From Cupriavidus taiwanensis (GTDB lineage Bacteria; Pseudomonadota; Gammaproteobacteria; Burkholderiales; Burkholderiaceae), in the NCBI RefSeq assembly GCF_900250075.1, contig NZ_LT977070.1:2240734-2304733 (forward strand): a stretch of DNA of 64,000 nt. The letters run 5' to 3'. The notes below the pieces were generated by a model. That model saw only the letters and a list, made by a program, of their open reading frames with translations, ran no database searches and was not told the origin of the DNA. Both the position numbers and the translations under genes were made by a program. How positions within the stretch are numbered: the stretch's first letter is position 1; each line of letters starts with the position of its first letter. Below are positions 25,146-33,685 of this stretch, piece by piece.

Positions 25146-25894
25146 CCACGGCCGCCCCGCGCCCGCCGCGCGTGGCCTTCGTCACCATCGGGCAGTCGCC
25201 GCGGACCGACGTGGTGCCGCAGATGATGGCCGACCTGGGACTGCCCGCCGAAGTCGAAGAGTTCGGCATCCTCGATGCGCTGAGTCCGGACGCGATCGCA
25301 GCGCTGGCGCCCGCCGCCGGCGAGTACCGCTTCGCCAGCCGCCTGCGCGACGGCACCCAGGCGGTGATGGGCAAGCCGGTGGCCGAGGCCATGCTGGCCA
25401 GGCTGATGGCCTCGCTGGACGACGGCCGCTTCGACGCGCTGGTCCCGCTGTGCACCGGCACCGCGCTGCCGCCGATGCAGACGCTGGTGCTGGAACCGCA
25501 GCAGGTGGTGGACCACCTGACGGTAGCGCTGGCGCAGGGCTGCAAGCGGCTCGGCATCGTGCTGCCGCTGGAGACGCAGGTGAGCGGCTTTCATCTGATC
25601 CAGCCGGTGCCCTGCGAACTGCGCGTCACGCATGCATCGCCCTATACCGATAGCGCCGACAGCGATACCGGCCGCTTCGCGCAGGCGGGCGCGGCGCTGC
25701 GCGGCTGCGACCTGGTGGTGATGCACTGCATGGGCTACACCGAAGCCATGCGCGCCACGGTGGCGCGCCATGCGGGGGCTCCGGTGCTGCTGTCGAACCG
25801 CATGGTGGCACGGCTGCTGGGACAGGTACTGGCTGGTGCGGCGGCCTGCTGGCGCGCCCAAGACCAGATCAGGCTACGAACGCATTCCGGGTAA
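25142..25894 (+). CDS. AroM family protein
   Basis: A 250-residue cytoplasmic protein starting MTTAAPRPPRVAFVTIGQSPR at an ATGA overlap with DUF1177. It carries the AroM hallmark TIGQSPRTDVVPQM. AroM function is unproven in E. coli. Two cysteines sit where the Asp/Glu racemase fold would place its acid-base pair: Cys104 in LVPLCTGTA and Cys196 in VVMHCMGYTEA. Length and the two-domain pattern also fit that superfamily. A racemase or decarboxylase-like activity is therefore my inference, not an annotation. The C-terminus is well behaved up to the stop at 25894. Confidence 0.88.
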   Translation: MTTAAPRPPRVAFVTIGQSPRTDVVPQMMADLGLPAEVEEFGILDALSPDAIAALAPAAGEYRFASRLRDGTQAVMGKPVAEAMLARLMASLDDGRFDALVPLCTGTALPPMQTLVLEPQQVVDHLTVALAQGCKRLGIVLPLETQVSGFHLIQPVPCELRVTHASPYTDSADSDTGRFAQAGAALRGCDLVVMHCMGYTEAMRATVARHAGAPVLLSNRMVARLLGQVLAGAAACWRAQDQIRLRTHSG

Positions 25895-25943
25895 GGGCAA
25901 GCCCGCTGACAGATTGCCCATGACACTGCTGGAGCTGGAAGGC

Positions 25944-26936
25944 ATGGAAAAGGTAGGAAAGTGGAGGAAGCCGCTGGCACGCGGCATGATGTGGATCGGC
26001 CTGGCCGCCGCGATGGCCCCGGCCGCGCAGGCGCAGGAATGGAAGCCGGCAAAGCCGGTGCGCCTGCTGGTGGGCTTTGCCCCGGGCGGCTCGGCCGACC
26101 TGCTGGCGCGGCTGGTGCAGGCACCGTTGTCGGAAAGCCTGGGCGTGCCGGTGGTGGTGGAAAACGTGCCCGGCGCGGGCGGCAATATCGCCGCCGACAA
26201 GCTGGCCAAGGCAGCGGCCGACGGCTACACCATCGGCATGGGTGCCGCCGGCGCGATGGCGGTGACCCACGTGCTCAACCCCAAGGGCACGCCGTACAAG
26301 GCCGATGACTTCACCCCCATCGTCATGCTGGCCACGCAGCCCAATGTGGTGATCGTCAACCCGGCCCTGCCGGTCAAGACCATGGCCGACTTTGCCGCGT
26401 ATGTCAAAAAGACGCCGCAGGTCACCTATGGCACCGCGGGCGTCGGCACCTCGAACCATCTGATCGCCGAGACCATGCTGCACCGCCTCGGCATCGACAT
26501 GGTCCATGCGCCGTACAAGGGCGCCACGCCGGTGATCACCGACCTGATGGGCGGCCATATCGCCATGACGGTCGATAACATCACCACCGCCGCGGCGCTA
26601 GCCAAGAGCGGCAAGGTCAAGGCGCTGGCAGTCACGGGCAGCAAGCGCTCGCCGTTGCTGCCGGAGGTGCCGACGCTGGCCGAGAGCGGCCTGAAGGACT
26701 TCAACATGCCGACCTGGCAAGGCATCTTCGGGCCGAAGGACCTGCCGAAGGCGATCGTGGCCCGCTACAACCAGGCCCTGGTTAAGGCGCTGGCGAATCC
26801 GGAAGTCAGGAAGAAGATGGCGGAGTTCGGCTCCGAGCCCGTGGGCGATACGCCCGAGCACTTTGCCGGGTTCCTCGCGCAGGATCGCAAGATGTGGGCC
26901 GACGTGATCAAGACGGCCAAGGTCACATTGGAATAA
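25944..26936 (+). CDS. Bug-family (TctC) tripartite tricarboxylate transporter substrate-binding protein
   Basis: A 330-residue periplasmic binding protein with signal peptide MEKVGKWRKPLARGMMWIGL ending at the AAQAQEW region. ATG 25944 is preferred for its GGAG site nine bases upstream; another ATG lies at 25920. Bug features: KPVRLLVGFAPGGSADLLARL near residue 35 and VVENVPGAGGNIAADKLAKA after it, FAAYVKKTPQVTYGTAGVGTSNHL in the middle. Bug proteins bind small carboxylates or amides, including aspartate and glutamate. No TctA/TctB membrane genes are present here, the common orphan situation. It ends the IclR-headed gene set. Confidence 0.93.
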   Translation: MEKVGKWRKPLARGMMWIGLAAAMAPAAQAQEWKPAKPVRLLVGFAPGGSADLLARLVQAPLSESLGVPVVVENVPGAGGNIAADKLAKAAADGYTIGMGAAGAMAVTHVLNPKGTPYKADDFTPIVMLATQPNVVIVNPALPVKTMADFAAYVKKTPQVTYGTAGVGTSNHLIAETMLHRLGIDMVHAPYKGATPVITDLMGGHIAMTVDNITTAAALAKSGKVKALAVTGSKRSPLLPEVPTLAESGLKDFNMPTWQGIFGPKDLPKAIVARYNQALVKALANPEVRKKMAEFGSEPVGDTPEHFAGFLAQDRKMWADVIKTAKVTLE

Positions 26937-26979
26937 GTGCTGTGGGTCGGTGGCAGCGGCTACGACGCCGTCCGCGGGC

Positions 26980-27927
26980 TCACAGCTTGACCAGCCGCTC
27001 CGGCCGCAACGCGCCTTCGCGCATGCGTGCCACCCCCAGCAGCCGCGCCGGCTCGCCGGCATAGACCCGTGCCAGGCCTTGCTCGGCCAGCACGGTGCCG
27101 GCCGGCAGGTCCCGCTGGGCAATGCGCTGGCCCTGCAGGAACCGCCCCGCCGCCGCCGCATCCAGCTGCACCGGCACGCATTTCTGCAGCAGGGCATCAA
27201 CCGGCGCCAGCATGGCCGGGCGCTGCGCATCATCCTGTGCTTCGATCTGGGCCAGCGTCACCGCGCCGTCGAGCGTCAGGTCGCCCACGGCAATGCGGCG
27301 CAGCCCGGTCAGATGCGCGCCGCAACCCAGCGCTTCGCCGATATCCTCGGCCAGCGTGCGGATATAGGTGCCCTTGCTGCACGTCACCCGCATCGTGAAC
27401 GACGGGGCCTCGGGCAAGGCGCAATCCAGCAATGCAATCGAACGGATCGTGATGCGGCGCGCCGCGCGCTCCACGGTCTGGCCGGCGCGCGCGTATTCGT
27501 ACAGCGGACGGCCGTCCTTCTTCAGCGCCGAATGCATCGGCGGCACCTGCTCGATCTCGCCGACAAAACTCGCCAGCACACGCTCCACCGCGGACCGGTC
27601 GCAGGTGACCGCACGCACGTCGAGCAGCTCGCCTTCGGCGTCGCCGGTGGTGGAGCGCGCGCCCAGCCGCACTTCGGCGTCATAGGTCTTGTCCGCTTCC
27701 AGCAGGTCCTGCGAGAACTTGGTGGCTTCGCCGAAGCACAGCGGCAGCAGCCCGGTGGCGAGCGGATCGAGGGTGCCGGTATGGCCGGCCTTGGCCGCGC
27801 GCAACAGGCGCTTGGCGCGCACCAGCGCGTCGTTGGACGACAGCCCCAGCGGCTTGTCGAGCAGCAGCACACCATGGACCTCGCGGCGCGGCAGGCGCGG
27901 CGGACGGTTGGCGTTGGAATCGGTCAT
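26980..27927 (-). CDS. truB: tRNA pseudouridine(55) synthase TruB
   Basis: Forms pseudouridine 55 in the T-loop of tRNAs. The protein has 315 residues with the N-terminal catalytic motif VHGVLLLDKPLGLSSNDALVR and the active-site aspartate Asp54 in HTGTLDPLATGLLP, then GKSQTYDAEVRLG-like substrate-binding segments, CSKGTYIRTLAEDIGEALGCGAHL, and a C-terminal PUA domain. Last gene of the rimP-nusA-infB-rbfA-truB operon, 82 bases after rbfA. No clear terminator follows; the converging Bug gene ends 43 bases away. Confidence 0.97.
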   Translation of the reverse strand: MTDSNANRPPRLPRREVHGVLLLDKPLGLSSNDALVRAKRLLRAAKAGHTGTLDPLATGLLPLCFGEATKFSQDLLEADKTYDAEVRLGARSTTGDAEGELLDVRAVTCDRSAVERVLASFVGEIEQVPPMHSALKKDGRPLYEYARAGQTVERAARRITIRSIALLDCALPEAPSFTMRVTCSKGTYIRTLAEDIGEALGCGAHLTGLRRIAVGDLTLDGAVTLAQIEAQDDAQRPAMLAPVDALLQKCVPVQLDAAAAGRFLQGQRIAQRDLPAGTVLAEQGLARVYAGEPARLLGVARMREGALRPERLVKL

Positions 27928-28009
27928 CGGGGAACAAGCAGGAGGCGGGTGCGCAACGCGCGGCGACCGCGCCGGGAAAGCCCATGCCTGCCGGCACGGG
28001 CGCCCGGCA

Positions 28010-28381
28010 TCAGTCTTCGTCTTTCGAACGCGTGGCGTTCGCTTCGTTGATCAGCCGGGACATCTCGATCGCGTGTTCGACCGAGGTGTCGTGATGGAAA
28101 TGCAGCGTCGGCACGGTATGGATGTGCAGGCGCTTGAACAGCAGCGAGTGCAGGTAGCCGGCCTTCTCGTTCAGGATGGCGGCGGCTTCGGCCGCGTCGG
28201 CGCCCAGCACGGTGAAGTAGACCTTGGCGTGCGCGTAGTCGGGCGTCAGCGTGACCGACTGCAGCGTGACCAGGCCGAGGCGCGGGTCGCGCAGTTCGCG
28301 CTGGATCATCTCGGCCAGGTCCTTCTGGATCTGGTCGGAGATGCGGAGATTGCGGGAGGAGATATTGCCTTTCTTGGCCAT
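28010..28381 (-). CDS. rbfA: Ribosome-binding factor A
   Basis: Small KH-fold protein (123 residues) needed for late 30S subunit maturation and cold adaptation. It has the typical start of RbfA ([21 protein letters not shown]), the segment [36 protein letters not shown] at residues 38-70, and the [19 protein letters not shown] helix near the C-terminus. Encoded after infB, with a strong intercistronic hairpin before it. Confidence 0.97.
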   Translation of the reverse strand: MAKKGNISSRNLRISDQIQKDLAEMIQRELRDPRLGLVTLQSVTLTPDYAHAKVYFTVLGADAAEAAAILNEKAGYLHSLLFKRLHIHTVPTLHFHHDTSVEHAIEMSRLINEANATRSKDED

Positions 28382-28404
28382 TCAATACAGTCTGGTCGAG
28401 ATGA

Positions 28405-28430
28405 CAACGGCAGGCCGAAGCCTGCCGTTG
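28405..28430 (-). other. infB-rbfA intercistronic UUCG hairpin
   Basis: An 11-base-pair perfect stem, CAACGGCAGGC and its complement, with a TTCG tetraloop when read on the minus (transcribed) strand, giving a very stable cUUCGg structure. No T run follows, so it is not a standard terminator. It may protect or separate the infB and rbfA message segments. Confidence 0.6.
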
Positions 28431-28441
28431 CTTGCGACGCC

Positions 28442-31333
28442 TTACAGCGTGCGCGCCACCTCTGTGATTTCGTACACCTCGAGCTGGTCGCCTTCCTGAA
28501 CATCGTTGAAGTTCTTGATCGACAGACCGCACTCGAAGCCTTGCTTGACTTCCTTGACGTCGTCCTTGAAGCGCTTGAGCGAATCCAGCTCGCCGTCGTG
28601 GATGACCACGTTGTTGCGCAGCACGCGCACCAGCGAATTGCGCTTGACCACGCCGTCGGTGACCATACAGCCGGCCACCGTGCCGACCTTCGGCACGCGG
28701 AACACCTGGCGCACCTCGACCGTGCCGGTGGTGGTTTCGCGCTTCTCCGGCGCCAGCATGCCCGACATCGCCGCCTTGATCTCGTCTACCGCATCGTAAA
28801 TGATGTTGTAGTAGCGGATATCGATGCCGTTGTGCTCGGCCAGCTTGCGCGCGCCCGCATCGGCACGCACGTTGAAGCCGATAATGACTGCCTTCGAGGC
28901 CGTCGCCAGGTTGACGTCGGACTCGGAGATGCCACCCACGCCGCCGTGCACGATCTGCACCCGCACCTCGGCGGTCGACAGCTTCTGCAGCGACTGCACC
29001 AGCGCTTCCTGCGAACCCTGCACGTCGGCCTTGACGATCAGCGGCAGCGTCTGGACTTCGCCTTCGGCCATCTGCTCGAGCATGTTCTCGAGCTTGGCGG
29101 CCTGTTGCTTGGCCAGCTTCACGTCGCGGAACTTGCCCTGGCGGAACAGCGCGATTTCGCGCGCCTTGCGCTCGTCCGGCAGCACCAGCACTTCCTCGCC
29201 GGCGGCGGGCACTTCGGACAGGCCCTGGATTTCGACCGGGATCGACGGGCCGGCTTCCTTGGTGGCCTTGCCGTTCTCGTCCAGCATGGCGCGCACGCGG
29301 CCGTAGGCGCTGCCTGCCAGCACCACATCGCCACGCTTGAGCGTGCCGCTGCTGACCAGGATGGTTGCGATCGGGCCCTTGCCCTTGTCCAGCTGCGCTT
29401 CCACCACCAGGCCCTTGGCCGGGGCATCCACCGGTGCCTTCAGTTCCAGCACTTCGGCCTGCAGCGACACCTGCTCCAGCAGGTCTTCGATGCCGGCGCC
29501 GGTCTTGGCGGACACCGGCACGAACGGCGAATCGCCGCCGTATTCTTCCGGCACCACCTGCTCGGCCACCAGTTCCTGCTTGACGCGGTCCGGGTTGGCT
29601 TCGGGCTTGTCGACCTTGTTGATCGCCACCACGATCGGCACGCCGGCAGCCTTGGCGTGCGCGATCGCTTCCTTGGTCTGCGGCATCACGCCGTCGTCGG
29701 CCGCGACCACCAGGATCACGATGTCGGTGGCCTTGGCACCGCGGGCACGCATGGCCGTGAAGGCCTCGTGACCCGGGGTGTCCAGGAAGGTGATCACGCC
29801 GCGGTCGGTTTCCACATGGTAGGCACCGATATGCTGCGTAATGCCGCCGGCTTCGCCCGCCGCCACCTTGGTGCGGCGGATGTAGTCCAGCAGCGAGGTC
29901 TTGCCGTGGTCGACGTGACCCATGACGGTGACCACCGGCGGACGCGGCAGCAGTTCGGCGTCTTCGTGCTCTTCGCCGTCGACCACCAGCAGCGCTTCCG
30001 GATCGTCCAGCTTGGCTGCGTACGCCTTGTGGCCCATTTCTTCCACCACGATCATGGCGGTTTCCTGGTCCAGCACCTGGTTGATCGTCACCATCTGGCC
30101 GAGCTTCATCATCTGCTTGATGACCTCGGATGCCTTCACCGCCATCTTGTGGGCCAGGTCGGCCACCGAGATGGTTTCGGGCACGTGCACTTCGCGCACC
30201 ACCGGTTCGGTCGGCGCCTGGAAGTTGCTGCGGCTGTCGTCATGCTGCTGCTGACGGCCGCCACGGCCGCGCGGGCCACCGCGCCAGCCGCCCACGCCGC
30301 CCGACGAATCGCCGCGCGTCTTCAGGCCGCTGCCCTTCTTGCGGCTGCCTTCGTCCTGCCACGTCGACGAGGTGCCGGCCTTGACGACCTTGCCCTTCTT
30401 GTCGGTAGTGGTGGTGGCGGTGGCGGTCACCGGCTTCTTCTCGCCCGGCTTGGCTTCGGTGCCGGCCGGCTTGACCGGCTTGTGCAGCGTACCGGTCTGC
30501 TCGGCCTTCTTTTCCTCGGCCTTGCGCTCGGACGGCGCCTTCAGCACGCGGGCCGGCGCGTTCAGCATCTGCTGGATCGCACGGGCTTCGGCTTCGGCAG
30601 CCTCGCGGCGCTTGCGCGCGGCGATTTCCTGCTCGGCGCGGGCCTTGTCGGCGGCAGCCTTGGCCTCGTCGGCAGCCTTCTGCGCCTCGGCGCGTTCGGC
30701 GGCGACGCGGGCCTTCTCGTCCTCGGCCTTCTTGCGCGAGGCGTCCTCGTTGGCTTCGGTCACGGCGCGCGACGCGGCAGCCTCTTCCTCGGCCTTGCGG
30801 GCAGCGAGTTCGGCCTGGCGGCGCTGTTCGGCCTCGAGTGCCTCCTGGCGCGCGCGGCGCTCGGCTTCCTCGCGCTCGGCGGCCTCGCGCGCGGCCTTGG
30901 CCTCGGCTTCCTGGCGTGCCAGCTGTTCGGCCTGGCGGCGCTCTTCCGCTTCGCGGCGCGCCTCCTCGGCGGCGTCGACGACCTGGGCCTGGGCCTCGGC
31001 GCCATCGGCCTGCGATTCCGGCGCAGCGTCGTCGCGCTTGATCAGCACGCGCTTCTTGCGCACTTCCACCTGGACCGTGCGGGTCTTGCCGGTGGCGTCC
31101 GACTGGCGGATCTCCGAGGTTTCGCGCTTGGTCAGTGTGATCTTCTTGCGGGCGCTGTCGTCGGCCTGGCCGTGCGAGCGCTTCAGATAGTCCAGCAGCC
31201 TGGTCTTATCCGATTCCGTGATGATGTCTTCTGGCGTCGCTTTGCCCACCCCAGCCGCCTGCAATTGTTCCAGCAGGGCAGCTGCGCTGCGACTCAGTTC
31301 TGCGGCCAGTTGGGCAACTGTTGTGCTTGCCAT
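28442..31333 (-). CDS. infB: Translation initiation factor IF-2
   Basis: GTPase of 963 residues that places initiator tRNA on the 30S subunit. The N-terminal IF2_N domain ([20 protein letters not shown]) is followed by a very long Ala/Glu/Arg-rich charged helix (about residues 95-270), then Lys/Gly-rich linker, and a second IF2_N-like segment. The G1 motif [12 protein letters not shown] is near residues 470-481, with [26 protein letters not shown], and the C-terminal initiator-tRNA domain up to [11 protein letters not shown]. The charged region is normal for betaproteobacterial IF-2 and explains the long open antisense frame here. Confidence 0.98.
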   Translation of the reverse strand: MASTTVAQLAAELSRSAAALLEQLQAAGVGKATPEDIITESDKTRLLDYLKRSHGQADDSARKKITLTKRETSEIRQSDATGKTRTVQVEVRKKRVLIKRDDAAPESQADGAEAQAQVVDAAEEARREAEERRQAEQLARQEAEAKAAREAAEREEAERRARQEALEAEQRRQAELAARKAEEEAAASRAVTEANEDASRKKAEDEKARVAAERAEAQKAADEAKAAADKARAEQEIAARKRREAAEAEARAIQQMLNAPARVLKAPSERKAEEKKAEQTGTLHKPVKPAGTEAKPGEKKPVTATATTTTDKKGKVVKAGTSSTWQDEGSRKKGSGLKTRGDSSGGVGGWRGGPRGRGGRQQQHDDSRSNFQAPTEPVVREVHVPETISVADLAHKMAVKASEVIKQMMKLGQMVTINQVLDQETAMIVVEEMGHKAYAAKLDDPEALLVVDGEEHEDAELLPRPPVVTVMGHVDHGKTSLLDYIRRTKVAAGEAGGITQHIGAYHVETDRGVITFLDTPGHEAFTAMRARGAKATDIVILVVAADDGVMPQTKEAIAHAKAAGVPIVVAINKVDKPEANPDRVKQELVAEQVVPEEYGGDSPFVPVSAKTGAGIEDLLEQVSLQAEVLELKAPVDAPAKGLVVEAQLDKGKGPIATILVSSGTLKRGDVVLAGSAYGRVRAMLDENGKATKEAGPSIPVEIQGLSEVPAAGEEVLVLPDERKAREIALFRQGKFRDVKLAKQQAAKLENMLEQMAEGEVQTLPLIVKADVQGSQEALVQSLQKLSTAEVRVQIVHGGVGGISESDVNLATASKAVIIGFNVRADAGARKLAEHNGIDIRYYNIIYDAVDEIKAAMSGMLAPEKRETTTGTVEVRQVFRVPKVGTVAGCMVTDGVVKRNSLVRVLRNNVVIHDGELDSLKRFKDDVKEVKQGFECGLSIKNFNDVQEGDQLEVYEITEVARTL

Positions 31334-31422
31334 TCAAACCCTTTCAATGCTTGGTTTCTACGTCGGGACAAATTGTTGCGGAAAGCGCGCCCTGCCCGGT
31401 TTCAGCGGCCAGGGCGTGTCCC

Positions 31423-32898
31423 TCAGTTGAACCAATGTTCCCGTGCTTTCATGATCAGCGACTTGGCTTCTTCCTCGCTGACACCGGTCATCTCGACCAG
31501 CTCGTCCACGGCCAGTTCGGCCAGGTCGTCACGCGTATGGATATCGCCTTCGGCCAGCTTGCCGATCAGTTCCGGGTTGAGGCCGTCGAGCGAGCGCAGG
31601 TCCTGCGACACCTCTTCCACCTTTTCTTCCCGGGCCAGTTCCATCGTCAGGAGCGCATCACGCGCGCGATTGCGCAGCTCGTTGACGGTGTCTTCGTCAA
31701 AGGCCTCGATCTCCATCATTTCACTGATGGGGACATAAGCCACTTCTTCCAGCGTGGAGAAGCCTTCCTCGATCAGGATGTCCGCGACTTCCTCATCCAC
31801 GTCCAGCTTGGACATGAACAGCTTGCGCACCACATCGCTCTCTTCGGCCTGCTTCTGCGCCGATTCTTCCTGCGTCATGATGTTGATCTGCCAGCCGGTC
31901 AGCTCGGACGCCAGGCGCACGTTCTGACCGCTGCGGCCGATGGCGACGGCGAGGTTTTCCTCGTCGACCACCACGTCCATGCTGTGCTTCTCTTCATCGA
32001 CAACGATCGACTGCACCTGCGCAGGTGCCAGCGCGCCGATCACAAACTGCGCCGGGTCTTCGGACCACAGCACGATATCCACCGCCTCGCCGCCGATCTC
32101 GTTGCGCACCGCGGTGACGCGCGTGCCGCGCACGCCCACGCAGGTGCCGATCGGGTCGATGCGCTTGTCATGCGCCACCACCGCGATCTTGGCGCGCACG
32201 CCGGGGTCGCGGGCAGCCGCCTTGATTTCCAGCAGGCCCTGTTCCATTTCAGGCACTTCGTTCTCGAAGAGCTTGATCAGGAAGTCAGGGGCGGTGCGCG
32301 ACAGTTCGATCTGCGGGCCGCGCGCGGCACGGTCGACATTCAGGATATAGGCGCGCACACGGTCACCGGTGCGCAGGTTTTCCTTGGGAATGATCTGGTC
32401 GCGGGCCAGCAGCGCCTCGACGCGGCCGGATTCGACGATCAGGCCCTTCTTGTCGGCGCGCTTGACCGTGCCGGTCATGATCTTTTCGCCGCGATCGAGG
32501 TAGTCGTTCAGGATCTGCTCGCGCTCGGCATCGCGGATGCGCTGCAGGATCACCTGCTTGGCGGCCTGCGCGCCGATGCGGCCGAACTCGACCGACTCGA
32601 TCTGCTGCTCGATATAGTCACCCAGCTCGATGCTCGGGTTTTCCTCGCGGGCCTCGAACAGCAGGATCTGCTTGTCCGGCTCCTGCAGGCCCAGCTCGTC
32701 GGGAACGACCAGCCAGCGGCGGAAGGTTTCATGCTCGCCCGACTCGCGATCGATCGCGACACGGATATCCACGTCTTCCTCGAAACGCTTCTTGGTGGCC
32801 GAGGCGAGCGCCGCCTCCAGGGCACCGAATACCACATCCTTGTCGACGTTCTTCTCACGCGCAAGCGCATCGACGAGCAACAGAACTTCGCGGCTCAT
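31423..32898 (-). CDS. nusA: Transcription termination/antitermination protein NusA
   Basis: RNA-polymerase-associated factor of 491 residues controlling pausing, termination and antitermination. It contains the N-terminal polymerase-binding domain ([21 protein letters not shown]), S1 domain ([21 protein letters not shown]), two KH domains ([18 protein letters not shown] and [19 protein letters not shown]), and two C-terminal acidic helix-hairpin-helix repeats as in E. coli. The start overlaps the rimP stop by four bases (ATGA), showing translational coupling. Confidence 0.98.
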   Translation of the reverse strand: MSREVLLLVDALAREKNVDKDVVFGALEAALASATKKRFEEDVDIRVAIDRESGEHETFRRWLVVPDELGLQEPDKQILLFEAREENPSIELGDYIEQQIESVEFGRIGAQAAKQVILQRIRDAEREQILNDYLDRGEKIMTGTVKRADKKGLIVESGRVEALLARDQIIPKENLRTGDRVRAYILNVDRAARGPQIELSRTAPDFLIKLFENEVPEMEQGLLEIKAAARDPGVRAKIAVVAHDKRIDPIGTCVGVRGTRVTAVRNEIGGEAVDIVLWSEDPAQFVIGALAPAQVQSIVVDEEKHSMDVVVDEENLAVAIGRSGQNVRLASELTGWQINIMTQEESAQKQAEESDVVRKLFMSKLDVDEEVADILIEEGFSTLEEVAYVPISEMMEIEAFDEDTVNELRNRARDALLTMELAREEKVEEVSQDLRSLDGLNPELIGKLAEGDIHTRDDLAELAVDELVEMTGVSEEEAKSLIMKAREHWFN

Positions 32899-33383
32899 TG
32901 CTTGTTCCCTTTTCTTTGATTTCCTTTGAAGTCGATCACCGGCACCAGGCGTGCCTTGTCGACATCGGATACGGCAAATTCCAGCAGCGCCGGGCCATCC
33001 TTGCCCTCGAACTCCAGGCCGATCTTCTCTTCGCCCGCCGCGCCGGTGGGCTCGCGCAGGATGCCTGTGAAGTTCTTCTGTCCGTTGACGGGCAGGCGCA
33101 GCGTCACGCGCGCCTCCGCGCCGGCAAAGCGGATGAAGTCGGCCAGCTTCTTCAGCGGCCGGTCCAGTCCGGGCGACGAGACCTCGAGGCGTTCATAGTC
33201 GACGTTCTCGACCGTAAACACGTGGGTGAGCTGGCGGCTCACCTTTTCACAATCCTCGATGGCAATGCCGGTTTCAGGCTGATCGATATAGACACGCAGC
33301 AATCCGGCCGGGGCACGCTCGAGCTCGACCAGCTCATATCCCATGCCGCTTAGGGTGGTTTCGATCAAATCTGCCAGATGCAC
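32895..33383 (-). CDS. rimP: Ribosome maturation factor RimP
   Basis: Two-domain protein (162 residues) that assists early 30S assembly. It starts [22 protein letters not shown] and has the conserved segment [45 protein letters not shown] near residues 88-108 and the C-terminal SH3-like domain. First gene of the rimP-nusA-infB-rbfA-truB operon. Its mRNA leader (33384-33579) contains an intrinsic terminator, see the separate leader entry. Confidence 0.96.
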   Translation of the reverse strand: MHLADLIETTLSGMGYELVELERAPAGLLRVYIDQPETGIAIEDCEKVSRQLTHVFTVENVDYERLEVSSPGLDRPLKKLADFIRFAGAEARVTLRLPVNGQKNFTGILREPTGAAGEEKIGLEFEGKDGPALLEFAVSDVDKARLVPVIDFKGNQRKGNKQ

Positions 33384-33543
33384 TGTTATCCCGAGTAATG
33401 GCCATCAACACCGTGGCAGGCAAACCCGCCGGTGCCGTCCGGGACGACCCTGCTGCAGCGCTGCCTGTCCGCCACCCCTTCCGCCCCAGGCGGAAGCACC
33501 GAAAACGGGCGAACCAAAAAAAAATGGGCGCAATGCCCATCAT
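33334..33543 (-). CDS. Possible leader ORF overlapping the rimP attenuator and rimP start
   Basis: A 69-codon frame begins ATGATGGGC inside the leader terminator, with GAGG nine bases upstream. The first residues are [20 protein letters not shown], encoded by the terminator hairpin and its T tract. It ends 50 bases inside rimP in another frame. It may be a regulatory leader peptide or only a chance frame; coding character beyond the first 20 codons is poor. Confidence 0.25.
   Translation of the reverse strand: MMGIAPIFFWFARFRCFRLGRKGWRTGSAAAGSSRTAPAGLPATVLMAITRDNSASGRFDRNHPKRHGI
33515..33540 (-). terminator. Intrinsic terminator in the rimP leader (candidate attenuator)
   Basis: On the minus strand ATGGGC, loop ATTGC, GCCCAT, then nine T. 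It lies about 40-65 bases after a good promoter and 130 bases before rimP. An upstream segment GATGGGCG could pair with CGCCCAT and disrupt it. An upstream 9-base-pair hairpin (CCATCCTCG/CGAGGATGG, 33548-33567) would sequester that antiterminator. Alternatively it simply ends a short RNA. Confidence 0.75.
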
Positions 33544-33585
33544 TCGCCCATCCTCGGACGAGGATGGCTTTTTGAATAGACTTGA

Positions 33586-33614
33586 ATTATACGCGGATTA
33601 TGTCGAAAAGGCAA
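33586..33614 (-). promoter_or_regulatory. Promoter of the rimP-nusA-infB operon leader
   Basis: On the minus strand TTGCCT (33609-33614), a 17-base spacer and a perfect TATAAT (33586-33591). The start would be near 33579. It is the only strong promoter in the gap between rluB and rimP. Confidence 0.72.
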
Positions 33615-33685
33615 AAGCCAGACATTTCCGCGCACCGCATGCGGCGCAGGCAGGCGTTATGCCCGCCATGCGCCGCGTACGGCGC

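Noticed and set aside
27689..31738. A 1349-codon open frame on the plus strand antisense to infB, rbfA and truB
   Set aside because: It is the mirror of GC-rich, charged repeat codons of infB. The translation is low-complexity His/Arg/Leu-rich, and the opposite strand carries clear conserved genes.
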